NCBI GenBank assembly: GCA_902800495.1
Contig: CADCET010000021.1
Location: forward strand, 75,247 to 139,246
Direction of reading: 5' to 3'
Length of the DNA: 64,000 nucleotides
Origin: an uncultured Prevotellaceae bacterium
GTDB lineage: Bacteria > Bacteroidota > Bacteroidia > Bacteroidales > Bacteroidaceae
Positions 16,371 to 25,086 of the stretch are shown here, piece after piece (within the stretch, counting starts at the first letter, position 1; every line of letters begins with the position of its first letter). The notes under the pieces are model-generated. The model was not told the DNA's origin and did not search any database. It saw only the letters and a program-made list of their open reading frames with translations. Both the position numbers and the translations under genes were made by a program.

Positions 16371-17948
16371 ATGACAAGCGAGCTAATTATTGATGTGCAA
16401 CCGAAGGATATTTCCATGGCGCTGCTTGAAGACAAGCAGTTGGTGGAGTATCAGAACGAACGGCGCGAAGCCTCGTTCTCGGTCGGCAACATCTACATTG
16501 CGAAAGTCCGTAAGCTTATGCCTGGACTGAACGCCTGCTTTGTCGACGTAGGGTATGAGAAGGATGCCTTCCTTCACTACCTTGACTTGGGCACTCAATT
16601 CAGCTCTTTTGAAAAGTATCTGAAACAGGTACAGAGCGACAGAAAGAAGCTTTATCCCATACAGAAGGCCACGAGGCTGCCCGACCTGCCTAAGGACGGC
16701 AGCGTGCAGACCACCTTGCAGGTAGGTCAGGAGGTGATGGTACAGGTGGTGAAGGAACCCATCTCTACGAAAGGTCCCAGACTGACGTGCGAACTGAGTT
16801 TTGCCGGCCGTTACATCGTGCTGATTCCCTTTGGCGATAAAGTGAATGTTTCTACAAAAATCAAGAAAAGCGAGGAACGCAGCCGCCTGAAGCAGCTCAT
16901 CCAGAGTATCAAACCGAAGAACTTCGGCGTTATCGTCCGTACGGTGGCCGAAGGCAAGCGTGCCGCCGAACTGGATCAGGAGATGAAGATCCTGCTGAAG
17001 CGCTGGGAGGACGCCATCACGAAGGTTCAGAAGACTCAGGAGCGCCCGCAACTCATCTATGAGGAGGAGAGCCGGGCCGTTGCCTTGTTGCGCGATTTGT
17101 TTAATCCCACCTATGATGGTATCTACATCAATGACGATACCATCTTCCAGCAGGTGAAAGACTACGTGGGGCTGATAGCCCCCGAGCGTCAGGAAATTGT
17201 GAAGCAGTATACGGGTACTGTCCCCATCTTCGACAATTTCAACGTCACCAAGCAGCTGAAGTCGGGATTCGGCAAGACCGTCAACTACAAGCGCGGTGCC
17301 TATCTCATCATTGAGCATACGGAGGCTATGCACGTCGTCGACGTCAACAGCGGCACTCGCGTGAAGAAGGAAAACGGCCAAGAGGCAAATGCGCTTGAGA
17401 CGAACTTAGGTGCTGCCGACGAACTGGCACGGCAGTTGCGATTACGCGATATGGGAGGAATCATTGTGGTCGACTTCGTGGACATGAATCTGGCAGAAGA
17501 CCGTCAGCTGCTCTACGAGCGTATGTGCAAGAACATGCAGAAAGACCGTGCCCGCCATAACATCCTGCCGCTGTCGAAGTTCGGACTGATGCAGATTACG
17601 CGTCAGCGCGTGCGTCCGGCTATGGATGTCAATGTAGAAGAAGACTGTCCCACCTGTTTCGGTACTGGAAAAATCCGGTCGTCCATTCTTTTCACCGACC
17701 AGTTAGAGAGCAAGATTGACCGCCTGGTCAATAAAATAGGCATCAGCAAGTTCTACTTGCACGTTCACCCCTACGTAGCGGCTTACATCAATCAGGGAGT
17801 CATCTCGCTGAAACGCCGCTGGCAGATGAAGTACGGCTTTGGCGTACACGTCATCCCCTCACAGAAACTGGCATTCCTGCAATACGAGTTTTACGATGCC
17901 AAACGCCAGTTTATTGACATGAAAGAGGAGATTGAAGCAAAAAAATAA
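16371..17948 (+). CDS. rng: Ribonuclease G/E family endoribonuclease
   Basis: The 525-residue protein has an N-terminal S1-like part (NIYIAKVRKLMPGLNACFVDVGYEKDAFLH), the catalytic metal-site segment IIVVDFVDM and the zinc-link CPTCFGTGK. It ends after the small-domain region, without the RNase E degradosome tail. RNase G/E cleaves single-stranded A/U-rich RNA and matures rRNA and mRNA in the cytosol. No good -7 element was found upstream. A strong terminator lies right after the stop. Confidence 0.95.
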   Translation: MTSELIIDVQPKDISMALLEDKQLVEYQNERREASFSVGNIYIAKVRKLMPGLNACFVDVGYEKDAFLHYLDLGTQFSSFEKYLKQVQSDRKKLYPIQKATRLPDLPKDGSVQTTLQVGQEVMVQVVKEPISTKGPRLTCELSFAGRYIVLIPFGDKVNVSTKIKKSEERSRLKQLIQSIKPKNFGVIVRTVAEGKRAAELDQEMKILLKRWEDAITKVQKTQERPQLIYEEESRAVALLRDLFNPTYDGIYINDDTIFQQVKDYVGLIAPERQEIVKQYTGTVPIFDNFNVTKQLKSGFGKTVNYKRGAYLIIEHTEAMHVVDVNSGTRVKKENGQEANALETNLGAADELARQLRLRDMGGIIVVDFVDMNLAEDRQLLYERMCKNMQKDRARHNILPLSKFGLMQITRQRVRPAMDVNVEEDCPTCFGTGKIRSSILFTDQLESKIDRLVNKIGISKFYLHVHPYVAAYINQGVISLKRRWQMKYGFGVHVIPSQKLAFLQYEFYDAKRQFIDMKEEIEAKK

Positions 17949-17978
17949 GAGGGAACATCAAAAATGTTCCCTCTTTTC
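17949..17978 (+). terminator. Rho-independent terminator of rng
   Basis: GAGGGAACAT and ATGTTCCCTC form a perfect 10-bp stem with a 5-base loop and a TTTT tail, starting one base after the stop codon. Confidence 0.9.
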
Positions 17979-18035
17979 TTGCCTATGTCGATTTTTTTCC
18001 GTTTCTTTGCATAGAAATTGGAAAGATAGTCATTT

Positions 18036-19223
18036 ATGATGGGCTCTGTCAAGCTGATTTTCTGGATTTGCCTGTTCCTCGTTTTCTATACCTACATCGG
18101 GTATGGGCTGTTGCTCTATGTCCTGCTTCTGTTGAAGCGCACATTCGGGCGCAAGCCGCCCGTCCTGACCCTGCCTGCCGACGACCAGCTGCCCGCCGTC
18201 ACGCTGATGATCTGCGCTTTCAACGAGGAAGAGGTCATCAAGGAGAAGATGGAGAACATACGCCAGATAGACTATCCGCGCGACAAGTTCTGCGTCATGT
18301 GGGTGACCGACGGCAGTACCGATCGCTCTAACCAGCTGCTCAGCGCCTACGACGACGTGACGCTCGTCTTCAGTCCTGAACGGCGCGGCAAGGCGGCTGC
18401 CATGCAGCACGGACTGCAGGAGAATAAGGCTGAGTTCGTGGTGTTTACAGATGCCAATACGATGCTGAATACCAATTCGATACGCGAAATCGTTCGACTG
18501 TTTATGGACGAGCGTGTAGGCTGCGTGTCGGGCGAAAAACGAGTGGCTGCCCGTGCCGACGGAGAGGTGGCTGCCGAGGGCGAGGGACTCTACTGGCGCT
18601 ACGAGAGCACGCTGAAGCGTTGGGACAGCGAGCTCTACTCCGCTATGGGTGCTGCCGGCGAACTGTTTGCCGTGCGTATGTCGCATTATCGGGCTGCGCC
18701 CAGCAACGCCCTGCTCGACGATTTTATGATTTCGATGCTCATGGTCGAGGACGGCCACCGCATAGCCTATACCTCTGAAGCCTACGCCGTGGAGTATGGC
18801 TCTGCCAATATGCACGAAGAGTCGAAGCGCAAGCGCCGCATTGCCGCGGGCGGACTGCAGAGCATCTGGTGGCTGCGGTCGCTGATGAACCCGCTGAAAT
18901 ACCCCGTCGCCAGTTTCCTCTTCGTCAGTCATCGCGTGCTGCGCTGGTCGGTGACACCGTTCGCCATGCTGGCCCTCATTCCGCTGAACGTCGCCCTGAT
19001 ACTCATGGGCTGCGGTACGGTCTATACGGTCATTGGCGTGTTGCAGGCACTCTTCTATGCGGCAGCGGCCATGGGCTGGCTGCTCGACAAGATAGGGCGT
19101 AAGAGCAAGCTGTTGTACGTGCCATATTACTTTATGTTCATGAACGTGAATGTGTTCCGTGGCATCAGCTATCTGACCACTCACCACACCAGCGGAACGT
19201 GGGAAAAAGCAAAAAGAGGGTAA
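18036..19223 (+). CDS. Membrane-bound family 2 glycosyltransferase
   Basis: The 395-residue protein has an N-terminal membrane helix (about 5-35) and a cytosolic GT2 domain with LMICAFNEEEVI, WVTDGSTDRS and FTDANTML (DxN variant of the DxD motif). Two or three C-terminal membrane helices follow (about 290-350). It resembles processive polysaccharide synthases such as IcaA/BcsA-like proteins, but without a clear QxxRW: GGLQSIWWLRS occupies that position. It probably makes a surface polysaccharide; the sugar is unknown. It is a stand-alone gene. Confidence 0.85.
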   Translation: MMGSVKLIFWICLFLVFYTYIGYGLLLYVLLLLKRTFGRKPPVLTLPADDQLPAVTLMICAFNEEEVIKEKMENIRQIDYPRDKFCVMWVTDGSTDRSNQLLSAYDDVTLVFSPERRGKAAAMQHGLQENKAEFVVFTDANTMLNTNSIREIVRLFMDERVGCVSGEKRVAARADGEVAAEGEGLYWRYESTLKRWDSELYSAMGAAGELFAVRMSHYRAAPSNALLDDFMISMLMVEDGHRIAYTSEAYAVEYGSANMHEESKRKRRIAAGGLQSIWWLRSLMNPLKYPVASFLFVSHRVLRWSVTPFAMLALIPLNVALILMGCGTVYTVIGVLQALFYAAAAMGWLLDKIGRKSKLLYVPYYFMFMNVNVFRGISYLTTHHTSGTWEKAKRG

Positions 19224-19262
19224 AATTATGTAAAATTATTTGCAGATTACAAAAAAACTGCT

Positions 19263-19270
19263 TATCTTTG
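19263..19270 (+). promoter_or_regulatory. -7 promoter element for the hybrid kinase
   Basis: TATCTTTG, 28 bases before the ATG. Confidence 0.75.
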
Positions 19271-19298
19271 CAGTTCTAAAGGGACAAAACAGGGGACA

Positions 19299-20549
19299 AT
19301 GGATCAAGACGAAAGAGAAATCCTAATGCAGAAGTTTGCCGACGCTAATAGGCGATTACTGTTAGCTAACGAAAAACTGAATGCAGCAAATGCCAAACTG
19401 AAGGAATACGAGGAAAAGGCCGCCAAAGCAGAGAATGCCAGTCGCATGAAGTCTCTGTTCTTGGCCAACATGAGCCATGAGATTCGTACACCCCTGAATG
19501 CCATTGAAGGTTTCTCGCGCGTTATTGTCGAGACCGACTCCCCCGAAGAGCGCATGAAGTATATGGAGATTATTGAGAGCAACAATAATCGCCTGATGAG
19601 CCTGATAAACGAGATTCTCGACCTCTCGCGCGTAGAGTCGGGCGAGATTGTCATCAAGAAGGCTCCCGTCAATCTTGAGGCGCTCAGCAAGAGCATCAAG
19701 CAGCTGTTCAAGTTCCGCTGTCCCGATACCGTCGTTCTCGACTGCAAGAACCCCACGATGCCCATCACGATGAATACCGACGAGAACCGCCTGACGCAGG
19801 TGCTCTCCAACCTCATCAGCAACGCCCTAAAGCACACGCCCAGGGGCCGCATCACCTTCGGCTACGAGATTCTCGACGACGGGCAGGACATATCCTTCTA
19901 CGTGAAGGACACAGGCTCGGGCATCGCCCCCGAGTTCATCGAGCATATCTTTGAGACATACGCATCGAAAGACGCCGAACAGCAGAAGGGCTACGGACTG
20001 GGTCTGGCCCTCTGCCGCATCATTGTCGAGAAGATGGGCGGTCACATCAGCGTGGAGTCAGCAGTAGGCGAGGGGTCTACCTTCACGTTCGTCCTGCCGT
20101 TCCACGGCACCATCGGCGGTATGGCCACCAGCAACCGCACAACGTCTACCAACGTCCGTACGCTGCGCGTCAGCAACCGTCCCGACGAGTCGAGCCTGAA
20201 GACCATCCTCGTGGCCGAAGACGAGGAGAGCAACTTCGAACTGGTGCGCATCGTGCTGCAGAAGCGCTACCGCCTGCTGCGTGCCCGCAACGGTATTGAG
20301 GCCGTCACCATGAACGAAGACGAGCATCCCGACCTCATCCTCATGGATATTCGAATGCCCGAGATGAACGGACTCGACGCCACGCGAATCATCAAGGAGG
20401 TCAACCACAACACCCCCGTCGTGGCCCTCAGCGCATACGCCTTCGAGGAGAACATCCGCGAGGCCCTGGCCGCCGGTTGCGACCAGTTCATGGCCAAGCC
20501 CTTCCGCGTGGAGGACCTCATAGAGGTTTGCGCCAAATACACGAAGTAA
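19299..20549 (+). CDS. Soluble hybrid histidine kinase / response regulator
   Basis: The 416-residue protein has an N-terminal coiled coil (about 1-50) and a HisKA domain with FLANMSHEIRTPLNAIEGF (phospho-His). The HATPase domain shows NLISNALKHT, DTGSGIAPE and GYGLGLAL, and a C-terminal receiver domain starts at TILVAEDEESN with phospho-Asp in LILMDIRMPEMNG. It has no membrane helix and no sensory domain, so its input is unknown. It also lacks an output domain. It probably feeds a phosphorelay. The EEP-phosphatase gene follows 27 bases later and may be co-transcribed. Confidence 0.92.
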   Translation: MDQDEREILMQKFADANRRLLLANEKLNAANAKLKEYEEKAAKAENASRMKSLFLANMSHEIRTPLNAIEGFSRVIVETDSPEERMKYMEIIESNNNRLMSLINEILDLSRVESGEIVIKKAPVNLEALSKSIKQLFKFRCPDTVVLDCKNPTMPITMNTDENRLTQVLSNLISNALKHTPRGRITFGYEILDDGQDISFYVKDTGSGIAPEFIEHIFETYASKDAEQQKGYGLGLALCRIIVEKMGGHISVESAVGEGSTFTFVLPFHGTIGGMATSNRTTSTNVRTLRVSNRPDESSLKTILVAEDEESNFELVRIVLQKRYRLLRARNGIEAVTMNEDEHPDLILMDIRMPEMNGLDATRIIKEVNHNTPVVALSAYAFEENIREALAAGCDQFMAKPFRVEDLIEVCAKYTK

Positions 20550-20576
20550 TCACTATAGAATAACCACTTGCTGTCT

Positions 20577-21647
20577 ATGGGTAAGTTAGCTGTCTACAAA
20601 TATTTTTCGTTTATATTCCTCATCACCACCTTCCTCATGGTGGGCTTCACGTTCTTTGGACTCTTCGGCGGCAACGTGCCCCCAGCCGGAAACACGGCCC
20701 GGGCCATGCTCGTCTATATCCTGCCCCTGCTCATCATAGGCGACTTCGTGCTGCTGCTCTATTGGCTCGCACGTCGCCGCTGGCATTGGGCTGCCTTCCC
20801 CTTCGTGACGCTACTCTGCTGCATTCCCTACTGCGGAACCATCTATCAGTTCGGCTCCTACGACCAGAAGGCCGAAGCCAAGTCGGGACTGAAGATAGCC
20901 ACCTACAACGTGGCACGCTTCAACCGCGAGACAACAGGCTTCATCGCTATGGACATACTCGCACAGATGAGGAAGCAGAACGTCGACGTCCTCTGCCTGC
21001 AGGAGTACAACGACGTGGCTGGCGACAAGAAAGTCTCCGAGAACTATAAAGAGTACTTCCCCTATATGGCTATGGGCAAGAACGACATGGTGGTCTTCAG
21101 CCGATTCCCGATAACAGGCAAGCGCAACATCGAGTTCGAAGAGACCAACAATAGCGCCATGTGGGCCGACGTCAACGTCAACGGCCAGCTCATCCGCTTC
21201 GTCAACGTCCACTTGGAGACCACGGGCTTCAACCGTACGCTCCACCAGGCAGCAAAGCTTGACGTACAGGGGCACGACGTCAAGAACAACCGACTGATTC
21301 GCGCCATCTACGGCAACTACACCATGGGCATGATGGTGCGCGCAGGGCAGGCCGAGCGCATACGCAACGAACTGCTGATGGCCCGCGACAGAGACGACCA
21401 CGCACTCGTCATCTGCGGCGACTTCAACGACGTGCCCTATTCATACGTCTACAATACCATGCTGGGCGATGACCTCATCGACGGCTTCAAGGAGTGTGGC
21501 AGCGGATGGATGTACACCTTCCGTGGCGGCAAGGGCGTACGCATCGACTATATCTTCCACGACGAGTCGATGAAAGGCCTTACCTATTACAAACAAGACC
21601 TAAGCTACTCCGACCACTATCCCGTCCTCATGAAGGTCGAGCTTTAA
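20577..21647 (+). CDS. Membrane-anchored endonuclease/exonuclease/phosphatase family protein
   Basis: The 356-residue protein has three hydrophobic segments in the first 100 residues. An EEP domain follows: KIATYNVARF, DVLCLQEYND (catalytic Glu), FVNVHLET, ICGDFNDVP and YSDHYPVLMKV (catalytic Asp-His). The family cleaves phosphodiesters of DNA, lipids or sugar phosphates; a periplasmic phosphodiesterase role is an inference. A TTG nine bases upstream is in frame, but ATG 20577 is preferred. Confidence 0.88.
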   Translation: MGKLAVYKYFSFIFLITTFLMVGFTFFGLFGGNVPPAGNTARAMLVYILPLLIIGDFVLLLYWLARRRWHWAAFPFVTLLCCIPYCGTIYQFGSYDQKAEAKSGLKIATYNVARFNRETTGFIAMDILAQMRKQNVDVLCLQEYNDVAGDKKVSENYKEYFPYMAMGKNDMVVFSRFPITGKRNIEFEETNNSAMWADVNVNGQLIRFVNVHLETTGFNRTLHQAAKLDVQGHDVKNNRLIRAIYGNYTMGMMVRAGQAERIRNELLMARDRDDHALVICGDFNDVPYSYVYNTMLGDDLIDGFKECGSGWMYTFRGGKGVRIDYIFHDESMKGLTYYKQDLSYSDHYPVLMKVEL

Positions 21648-21657
21648 GCCGCAACAC

Positions 21658-22125
21658 TCATACAATCTTGAACCTCACGCGGAACGAGTGTTCCATTTCG
21701 TCCCAGTTCGTGCCTAACAGCTCGAACCGCCCTATCTGGCTTGTCGAGCGCACGTGTCGCCCTATACACGGGCAGACGTCGTAGTCGCCGATACGCACCA
21801 GTCGTATCGTCTCAGAAGCATCCTCCGGTAGCCGTTCCGTCGACACACCCTCAGGCAGCTCGTCGCGCGTGACGAACTCAAACGTCACCGGCATGTCTTC
21901 CGCTATCAGCTCGTTCATCGTCCGCTCTATCTCCTTCTCCTGCTGTCGCGTAGGCTTCTGGTCGAGGTGGAAGCTCATCTTGCTCTTTTTCCGCTCGATA
22001 TGCGCATTATACGACCGTCCGCAGCCGAAGAGCCTGATCATCGTCTGGTTCAGCAGGTGTTCCGCCGTATGTGCGGGCGGAAATTCCTCCTTGTTATGTT
22101 CGTTCAGAATGTAGTTGTCTGCCAT
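21658..22125 (-). CDS. AlaX-like free-standing tRNA editing domain
   Basis: The 155-residue protein resembles the second additional (editing) domain of alanyl/threonyl-tRNA synthetases. HTAEHLLNQ gives the HxxxH zinc site and CPCIGRHV gives CxxxH. Such proteins hydrolyse mischarged Ser- or Gly-tRNA(Ala) in trans. It lacks the glycine-rich N-terminal AlaX-M motif, and the true substrate is unknown. A TATCTTTG promoter on the minus strand lies 33 bases upstream. Confidence 0.8.
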   Translation of the reverse strand: MADNYILNEHNKEEFPPAHTAEHLLNQTMIRLFGCGRSYNAHIERKKSKMSFHLDQKPTRQQEKEIERTMNELIAEDMPVTFEFVTRDELPEGVSTERLPEDASETIRLVRIGDYDVCPCIGRHVRSTSQIGRFELLGTNWDEMEHSFRVRFKIV

Positions 22126-22157
22126 CGTTATTGTTTGTCATTGTTGAAATTCTGCTG

Positions 22158-22165
22158 CAAAGATA
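22158..22165 (-). promoter_or_regulatory. -7 promoter element for the AlaX-like gene
   Basis: TATCTTTG on the minus strand, 32 bases before the ATG. Confidence 0.65.
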
Positions 22166-22270
22166 CGAATTATTATTGACATACAAACATAAATCCCCAG
22201 AACTTTATATGTTATGGTGGGGTATGAAGCACGTCATTGAACTTCCAATCGCTTTTCTCGAACACTTATC

Positions 22271-22303
22271 ATCAGCGTAACATCAGCGTAACATCAGCGA
22301 AAA
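22271..22303. repeat. Three tandem 11-bp repeats
   Basis: ATCAGCGTAAC occurs twice exactly and once with changes at its end. Function unknown. Confidence 0.7.
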
Positions 22304-22389
22304 GGCACGAAAACTTTGAGATAACTTTGAGGAAAAACATATTTTTTGAAAAAAGTTGCCGAAAAATTTGGTGGTTTCCAAAAAACTAC

Positions 22390-22397
22390 GTACCTTT
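22390..22397 (+). promoter_or_regulatory. -7 promoter element for tRNA-Arg
   Basis: TACCTTTG, 64 bases before the mature tRNA 5' end. Confidence 0.7.
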
Positions 22398-22461
22398 GCA
22401 CCCGCAAATCAGAAATGAGGAATCTTTTGCAGGTCGGCATCGCCTACCAGACAAGAATTTA

Positions 22462-22535
22462 GGTTCCGTAGCTCAACTGAATAGAGCATCTGACTACGGA
22501 TCAGAAGGTTGTGGGTTTGAATCCCGCCGGAATCA
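22462..22535 (+). tRNA. tRNA-Arg (anticodon ACG)
   Basis: The 74-base cloverleaf has acceptor GGTTCCG paired with CGGAATC, anticodon stem TCTGA/TCAGA with loop CTACGGA, and a TTTGAAT T-loop. The ACG anticodon reads CGN arginine codons after A34 deamination. CCA is not encoded. A terminator follows 11 bases later. Confidence 0.93.
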
Positions 22536-22546
22536 CAAGAAAGAAG

Positions 22547-22575
22547 AAAATGACTGCCTTAAGGCAGTCATTTTT
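22547..22575. terminator. Bidirectional terminator between tRNA-Arg and kdsB
   Basis: TGACTGCCTT/AAGGCAGTCA is a perfect palindrome flanked by AAAA and TTTTT, so it can end both the tRNA and the convergent kdsB transcript. Confidence 0.85.
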
Positions 22576-22589
22576 CGTTATAGGGGACT

Positions 22590-23357
22590 TCAACGTAGGT
22601 GCTTCAGGAAGTCTTCGGCGCGCTGGAGGTCTTCGGGGGTGTCGATGCCTACTGTCTCGACATCGGTCTCGCCGACGCGGATGCGGTAGCCGTTCTGGAG
22701 CCAGCGGAGCTGTTCGAGGCTTTCGGCACGCTCGAGCGAACTTTGCGGCAGACGGGTGATGGCAGCTAAGACGTCGCGGCGGTAGGCGTATATGCCGAGA
22801 TGCTTGAGGAAGGGGTAGTGGCCGAACCATTCTGTCGGCTCCTCACCGCGAATGAAAGGTATGACGGAGCGGCTGAAGTAGAGGGCAAAACCACGGACGT
22901 CGGTGACAATCTTCGGCGAGTTGGGGTTCATGACGGCCTCCATCGACTCGAAGCGCTTGCCGAGGGTGCCTATCTGCGTCTGCGGGTCGTCGAAGAGGCG
23001 GCAGAGGGTCTCAATCTGCGACTTTTGAATGAAAGGCTCGTCGCCTTGAATGTTGATGATGACCCTCTCATGACTCATTTCTGACTTCTCATGACTCATT
23101 TCCAACTTCTCCACCGCTTCCTCAATGCGGTCGGTGCCGCTCTTATGGTCGGTGCGAGTCATAACGGCACGTCCGCCGAAGCCGATGACGGCGTCGAAGA
23201 TGCGCTGGTCGTCGGTGGCAACGTATGCCTCGCCAAGTACGCTGACGGCTTGTTCGTAGACTCGCTGGATGACGGGCTTGCCGCCCAGCACGGCCAAAGG
23301 CTTTCCGGGGAAGCGCGTCGAGGCGTAGCGCGCCGGGATAATAGCTATGAATTTCAT
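22590..23357 (-). CDS. kdsB: 3-deoxy-manno-octulosonate cytidylyltransferase
   Basis: KdsB activates Kdo as CMP-Kdo for lipid A/LPS core assembly in the cytosol. The 255-residue protein opens FIAIIPARYASTRFPGKPLA and has NIQGDEPFI and the late RVGETDVETVGIDTPEDL block. Just before INIQGDEPF it carries an insert reading EMSHEKSEMSHE, encoded by a heptad microrepeat (23065-23102) also seen in spacers. The insert lies in a surface loop position of the family and keeps the frame. The promoter TAACTTTG is on the minus strand at 23381-23388. Confidence 0.96.
   Translation of the reverse strand: MKFIAIIPARYASTRFPGKPLAVLGGKPVIQRVYEQAVSVLGEAYVATDDQRIFDAVIGFGGRAVMTRTDHKSGTDRIEEAVEKLEMSHEKSEMSHERVIINIQGDEPFIQKSQIETLCRLFDDPQTQIGTLGKRFESMEAVMNPNSPKIVTDVRGFALYFSRSVIPFIRGEEPTEWFGHYPFLKHLGIYAYRRDVLAAITRLPQSSLERAESLEQLRWLQNGYRIRVGETDVETVGIDTPEDLQRAEDFLKHLR
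23065..23102 (-). repeat. Heptad microrepeat inside kdsB
   Basis: Two near-identical 21-base units (3 x 7) containing ATGAGTC and ATGAGAA lie in the coding region. The spacer before nrdG (44404-44436) has the same heptads. Confidence 0.7.
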
Positions 23358-23380
23358 AAGTGATGTGTTTAAAACTGCTG

Positions 23381-23388
23381 CAAAGTTA
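23381..23388 (-). promoter_or_regulatory. -7 promoter element for kdsB
   Basis: TAACTTTG on the minus strand, 23 bases before the ATG. Confidence 0.7.
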
Positions 23389-23451
23389 TAAAATATTCGG
23401 GAATTATCCTTAAAAAACGTTCATATTCTTTGCCGTTCGGCATTTTTCTGC

Positions 23452-23459
23452 TATCTTTG
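23452..23459 (+). promoter_or_regulatory. -7 promoter element for the MORN gene
   Basis: TATCTTTG, 27 bases before the TTG start. Confidence 0.7.
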
Positions 23460-23486
23460 TGCGATTAATTCTTAAAAAGCAGCGTT

Positions 23487-24596
23487 TTGAAACATTATAT
23501 ATTATCATTATTATTAATAGGTCTGCCGCTTACTGTCGGAGCTCAGAAGATTACTCTTGGCTCCACGATTACTAAGGACGGCGGCGACTATCAGGGAGAA
23601 ATGCTGGCCGGGAAACCCCACGGTAAGGGCAAGGCCACGTATAAGAATGGTAACACGTACGAAGGCGAGTATGACAAAGGCAAGCGTCAAGGCTATGGCA
23701 CGTATACGTTCTTCGACGGTGAGCGCTACGAAGGCCAGTGGTATCAGGACCAGCAGCACGGCAAGGGCGTCTACTACTTTGCCAACAACAACCGCTACGA
23801 CGGTCTCTGGTTTCGTGACTACCAGCAGGGTCACGGCGTGATGTACTACTACAACGGCGACAAGTACGACGGCGAGTGGAAGCTCGACAAGCGCGAGGGC
23901 AAGGGAACCTATACCTTTGCCAGCGGTGCCTATTACAAAGGCGACTGGAAGGACGACATGAAGCACGGTAACGGCTTTTACGACTGGTCAGACGGCTCGA
24001 CGTACGACGGCCAGTGGGTGAGCAACCAGCGTCAGGGCAAGGGCACGTATCGCTACGCCACCGGCGACGTCTACACGGGCCAGTGGCGCAACGACTTGCA
24101 GCACGGCAAGGGCATCTACCGATTCCAGAACGGCGACGTCTACGAGGGCGACTATGCCGACGGCAAGCGTAACGGCACGGGCATCATCACCTACGCCAAC
24201 GGCGACAAGTATACAGGTCAGTTCCAGCTGGGCGACAAGTCGGGTACGGGCACGTTGGTGTGGAAGAACGGCAACACCTACGTTGGCCAGTGGAAGCAAG
24301 ACAAGCCCAACGGACGCGGCAAGCTGACGATGAGAAACGGCGACGTCTACGAAGGACAGTTCAAGGACGGTAAGATAGAGGGCGAGGGTATTGCCCGCTT
24401 TGCCGACGGCATGAAGTTCAAAGGCACGTTCCGCAACGGCAAGCGCAACGGCAAGGCCATTGAGGAAGACAAGGACGGCAAGCGCTTTGAGGGCAGCTAT
24501 GTCGACGATCTGCGCGACGGTCCCTTCGTCGAGAAAGACCGCAACGGCAACGTCATCGCCGAAGGCACTTATATCCGCGGACGCCGTCAGCGATAA
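23487..24596 (+). CDS. Secreted MORN-repeat protein
   Basis: The 369-residue protein has a signal peptide (MKHYILSLLLIGLPLTVGAQ) followed by about 14 MORN repeats of roughly 23 residues with the pattern YxGxWxxGxxxGxGxY. MORN repeats form elongated beta-hairpin sheets that bind proteins or lipids; the partner is unknown. The start is TTG at 23487, as no ATG or GTG would include the leader. Repeat-rich DNA here can recombine, but the repeats are diverged in sequence. Confidence 0.9.
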   Translation: MKHYILSLLLIGLPLTVGAQKITLGSTITKDGGDYQGEMLAGKPHGKGKATYKNGNTYEGEYDKGKRQGYGTYTFFDGERYEGQWYQDQQHGKGVYYFANNNRYDGLWFRDYQQGHGVMYYYNGDKYDGEWKLDKREGKGTYTFASGAYYKGDWKDDMKHGNGFYDWSDGSTYDGQWVSNQRQGKGTYRYATGDVYTGQWRNDLQHGKGIYRFQNGDVYEGDYADGKRNGTGIITYANGDKYTGQFQLGDKSGTGTLVWKNGNTYVGQWKQDKPNGRGKLTMRNGDVYEGQFKDGKIEGEGIARFADGMKFKGTFRNGKRNGKAIEEDKDGKRFEGSYVDDLRDGPFVEKDRNGNVIAEGTYIRGRRQR

Positions 24597-24635
24597 GAAT
24601 GAAACATCAATGTTTAACTTAAAAACTAACAGAAT

Positions 24636-25079
24636 ATGATTATTGACACACTTGACAACTTAGGCAAGTATGTGGGGCTGAACCCGCTGTTTGCCGATGT
24701 GGTGTCATTCCTGAAAGAGAATGACCTCAGCACGCTGGAGGACGGCAAGCATCCGATCAAGGGTGGTGACCTCTTCGTGAACATCACCACAGCTAAGGGT
24801 CGTACGAAGGAAGCCGCCGTGCTTGAGACCCACATCAACATGATCGACATCCAGATTCCCATCGACAACGATGAGACCTACGGTTACACGCCGCTCCAGG
24901 ACCTGCCCGACTTTGAGTACAATGCCGAGAAGGACATCACGAAATACGGCACGACGCTGGCACAGACCTACGTCACCTGCCGCCCGGGCCAGATGGCCAT
25001 TTTCTTCCCTCAGGACGGCCATGCCCCCTGCATCGGCGACAAAGACATCAAGAAAGCTATTTTTAAAGTAAAAGCATAA
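24636..25079 (+). CDS. YhcH/YjgK/YiaL family protein
   Basis: The 147-residue protein is a cupin-like member of the former DUF386 family, with conserved EAAVLETHINMIDIQIPI and MAIFFPQDGHAPCIG. The histidines and Glu form the metal site. Relatives are linked to sialic acid or glycan use, but the reaction is not established. glgB starts 7 bases after the stop, so the two are co-transcribed. Confidence 0.92.
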   Translation: MIIDTLDNLGKYVGLNPLFADVVSFLKENDLSTLEDGKHPIKGGDLFVNITTAKGRTKEAAVLETHINMIDIQIPIDNDETYGYTPLQDLPDFEYNAEKDITKYGTTLAQTYVTCRPGQMAIFFPQDGHAPCIGDKDIKKAIFKVKA

Positions 25080-25086
25080 CACAACT

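Larger units (their letters stand above)
22126..22461. other. Intergenic region upstream of tRNA-Arg with direct repeats
   Basis: It holds the minus-strand promoter TATCTTTG (22158-22165), three tandem 11-mers ATCAGCGTAAC (22271-22303, last one imperfect), and the tRNA promoter TACCTTTG (22390-22397). No coding region is supported. Confidence 0.6.
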
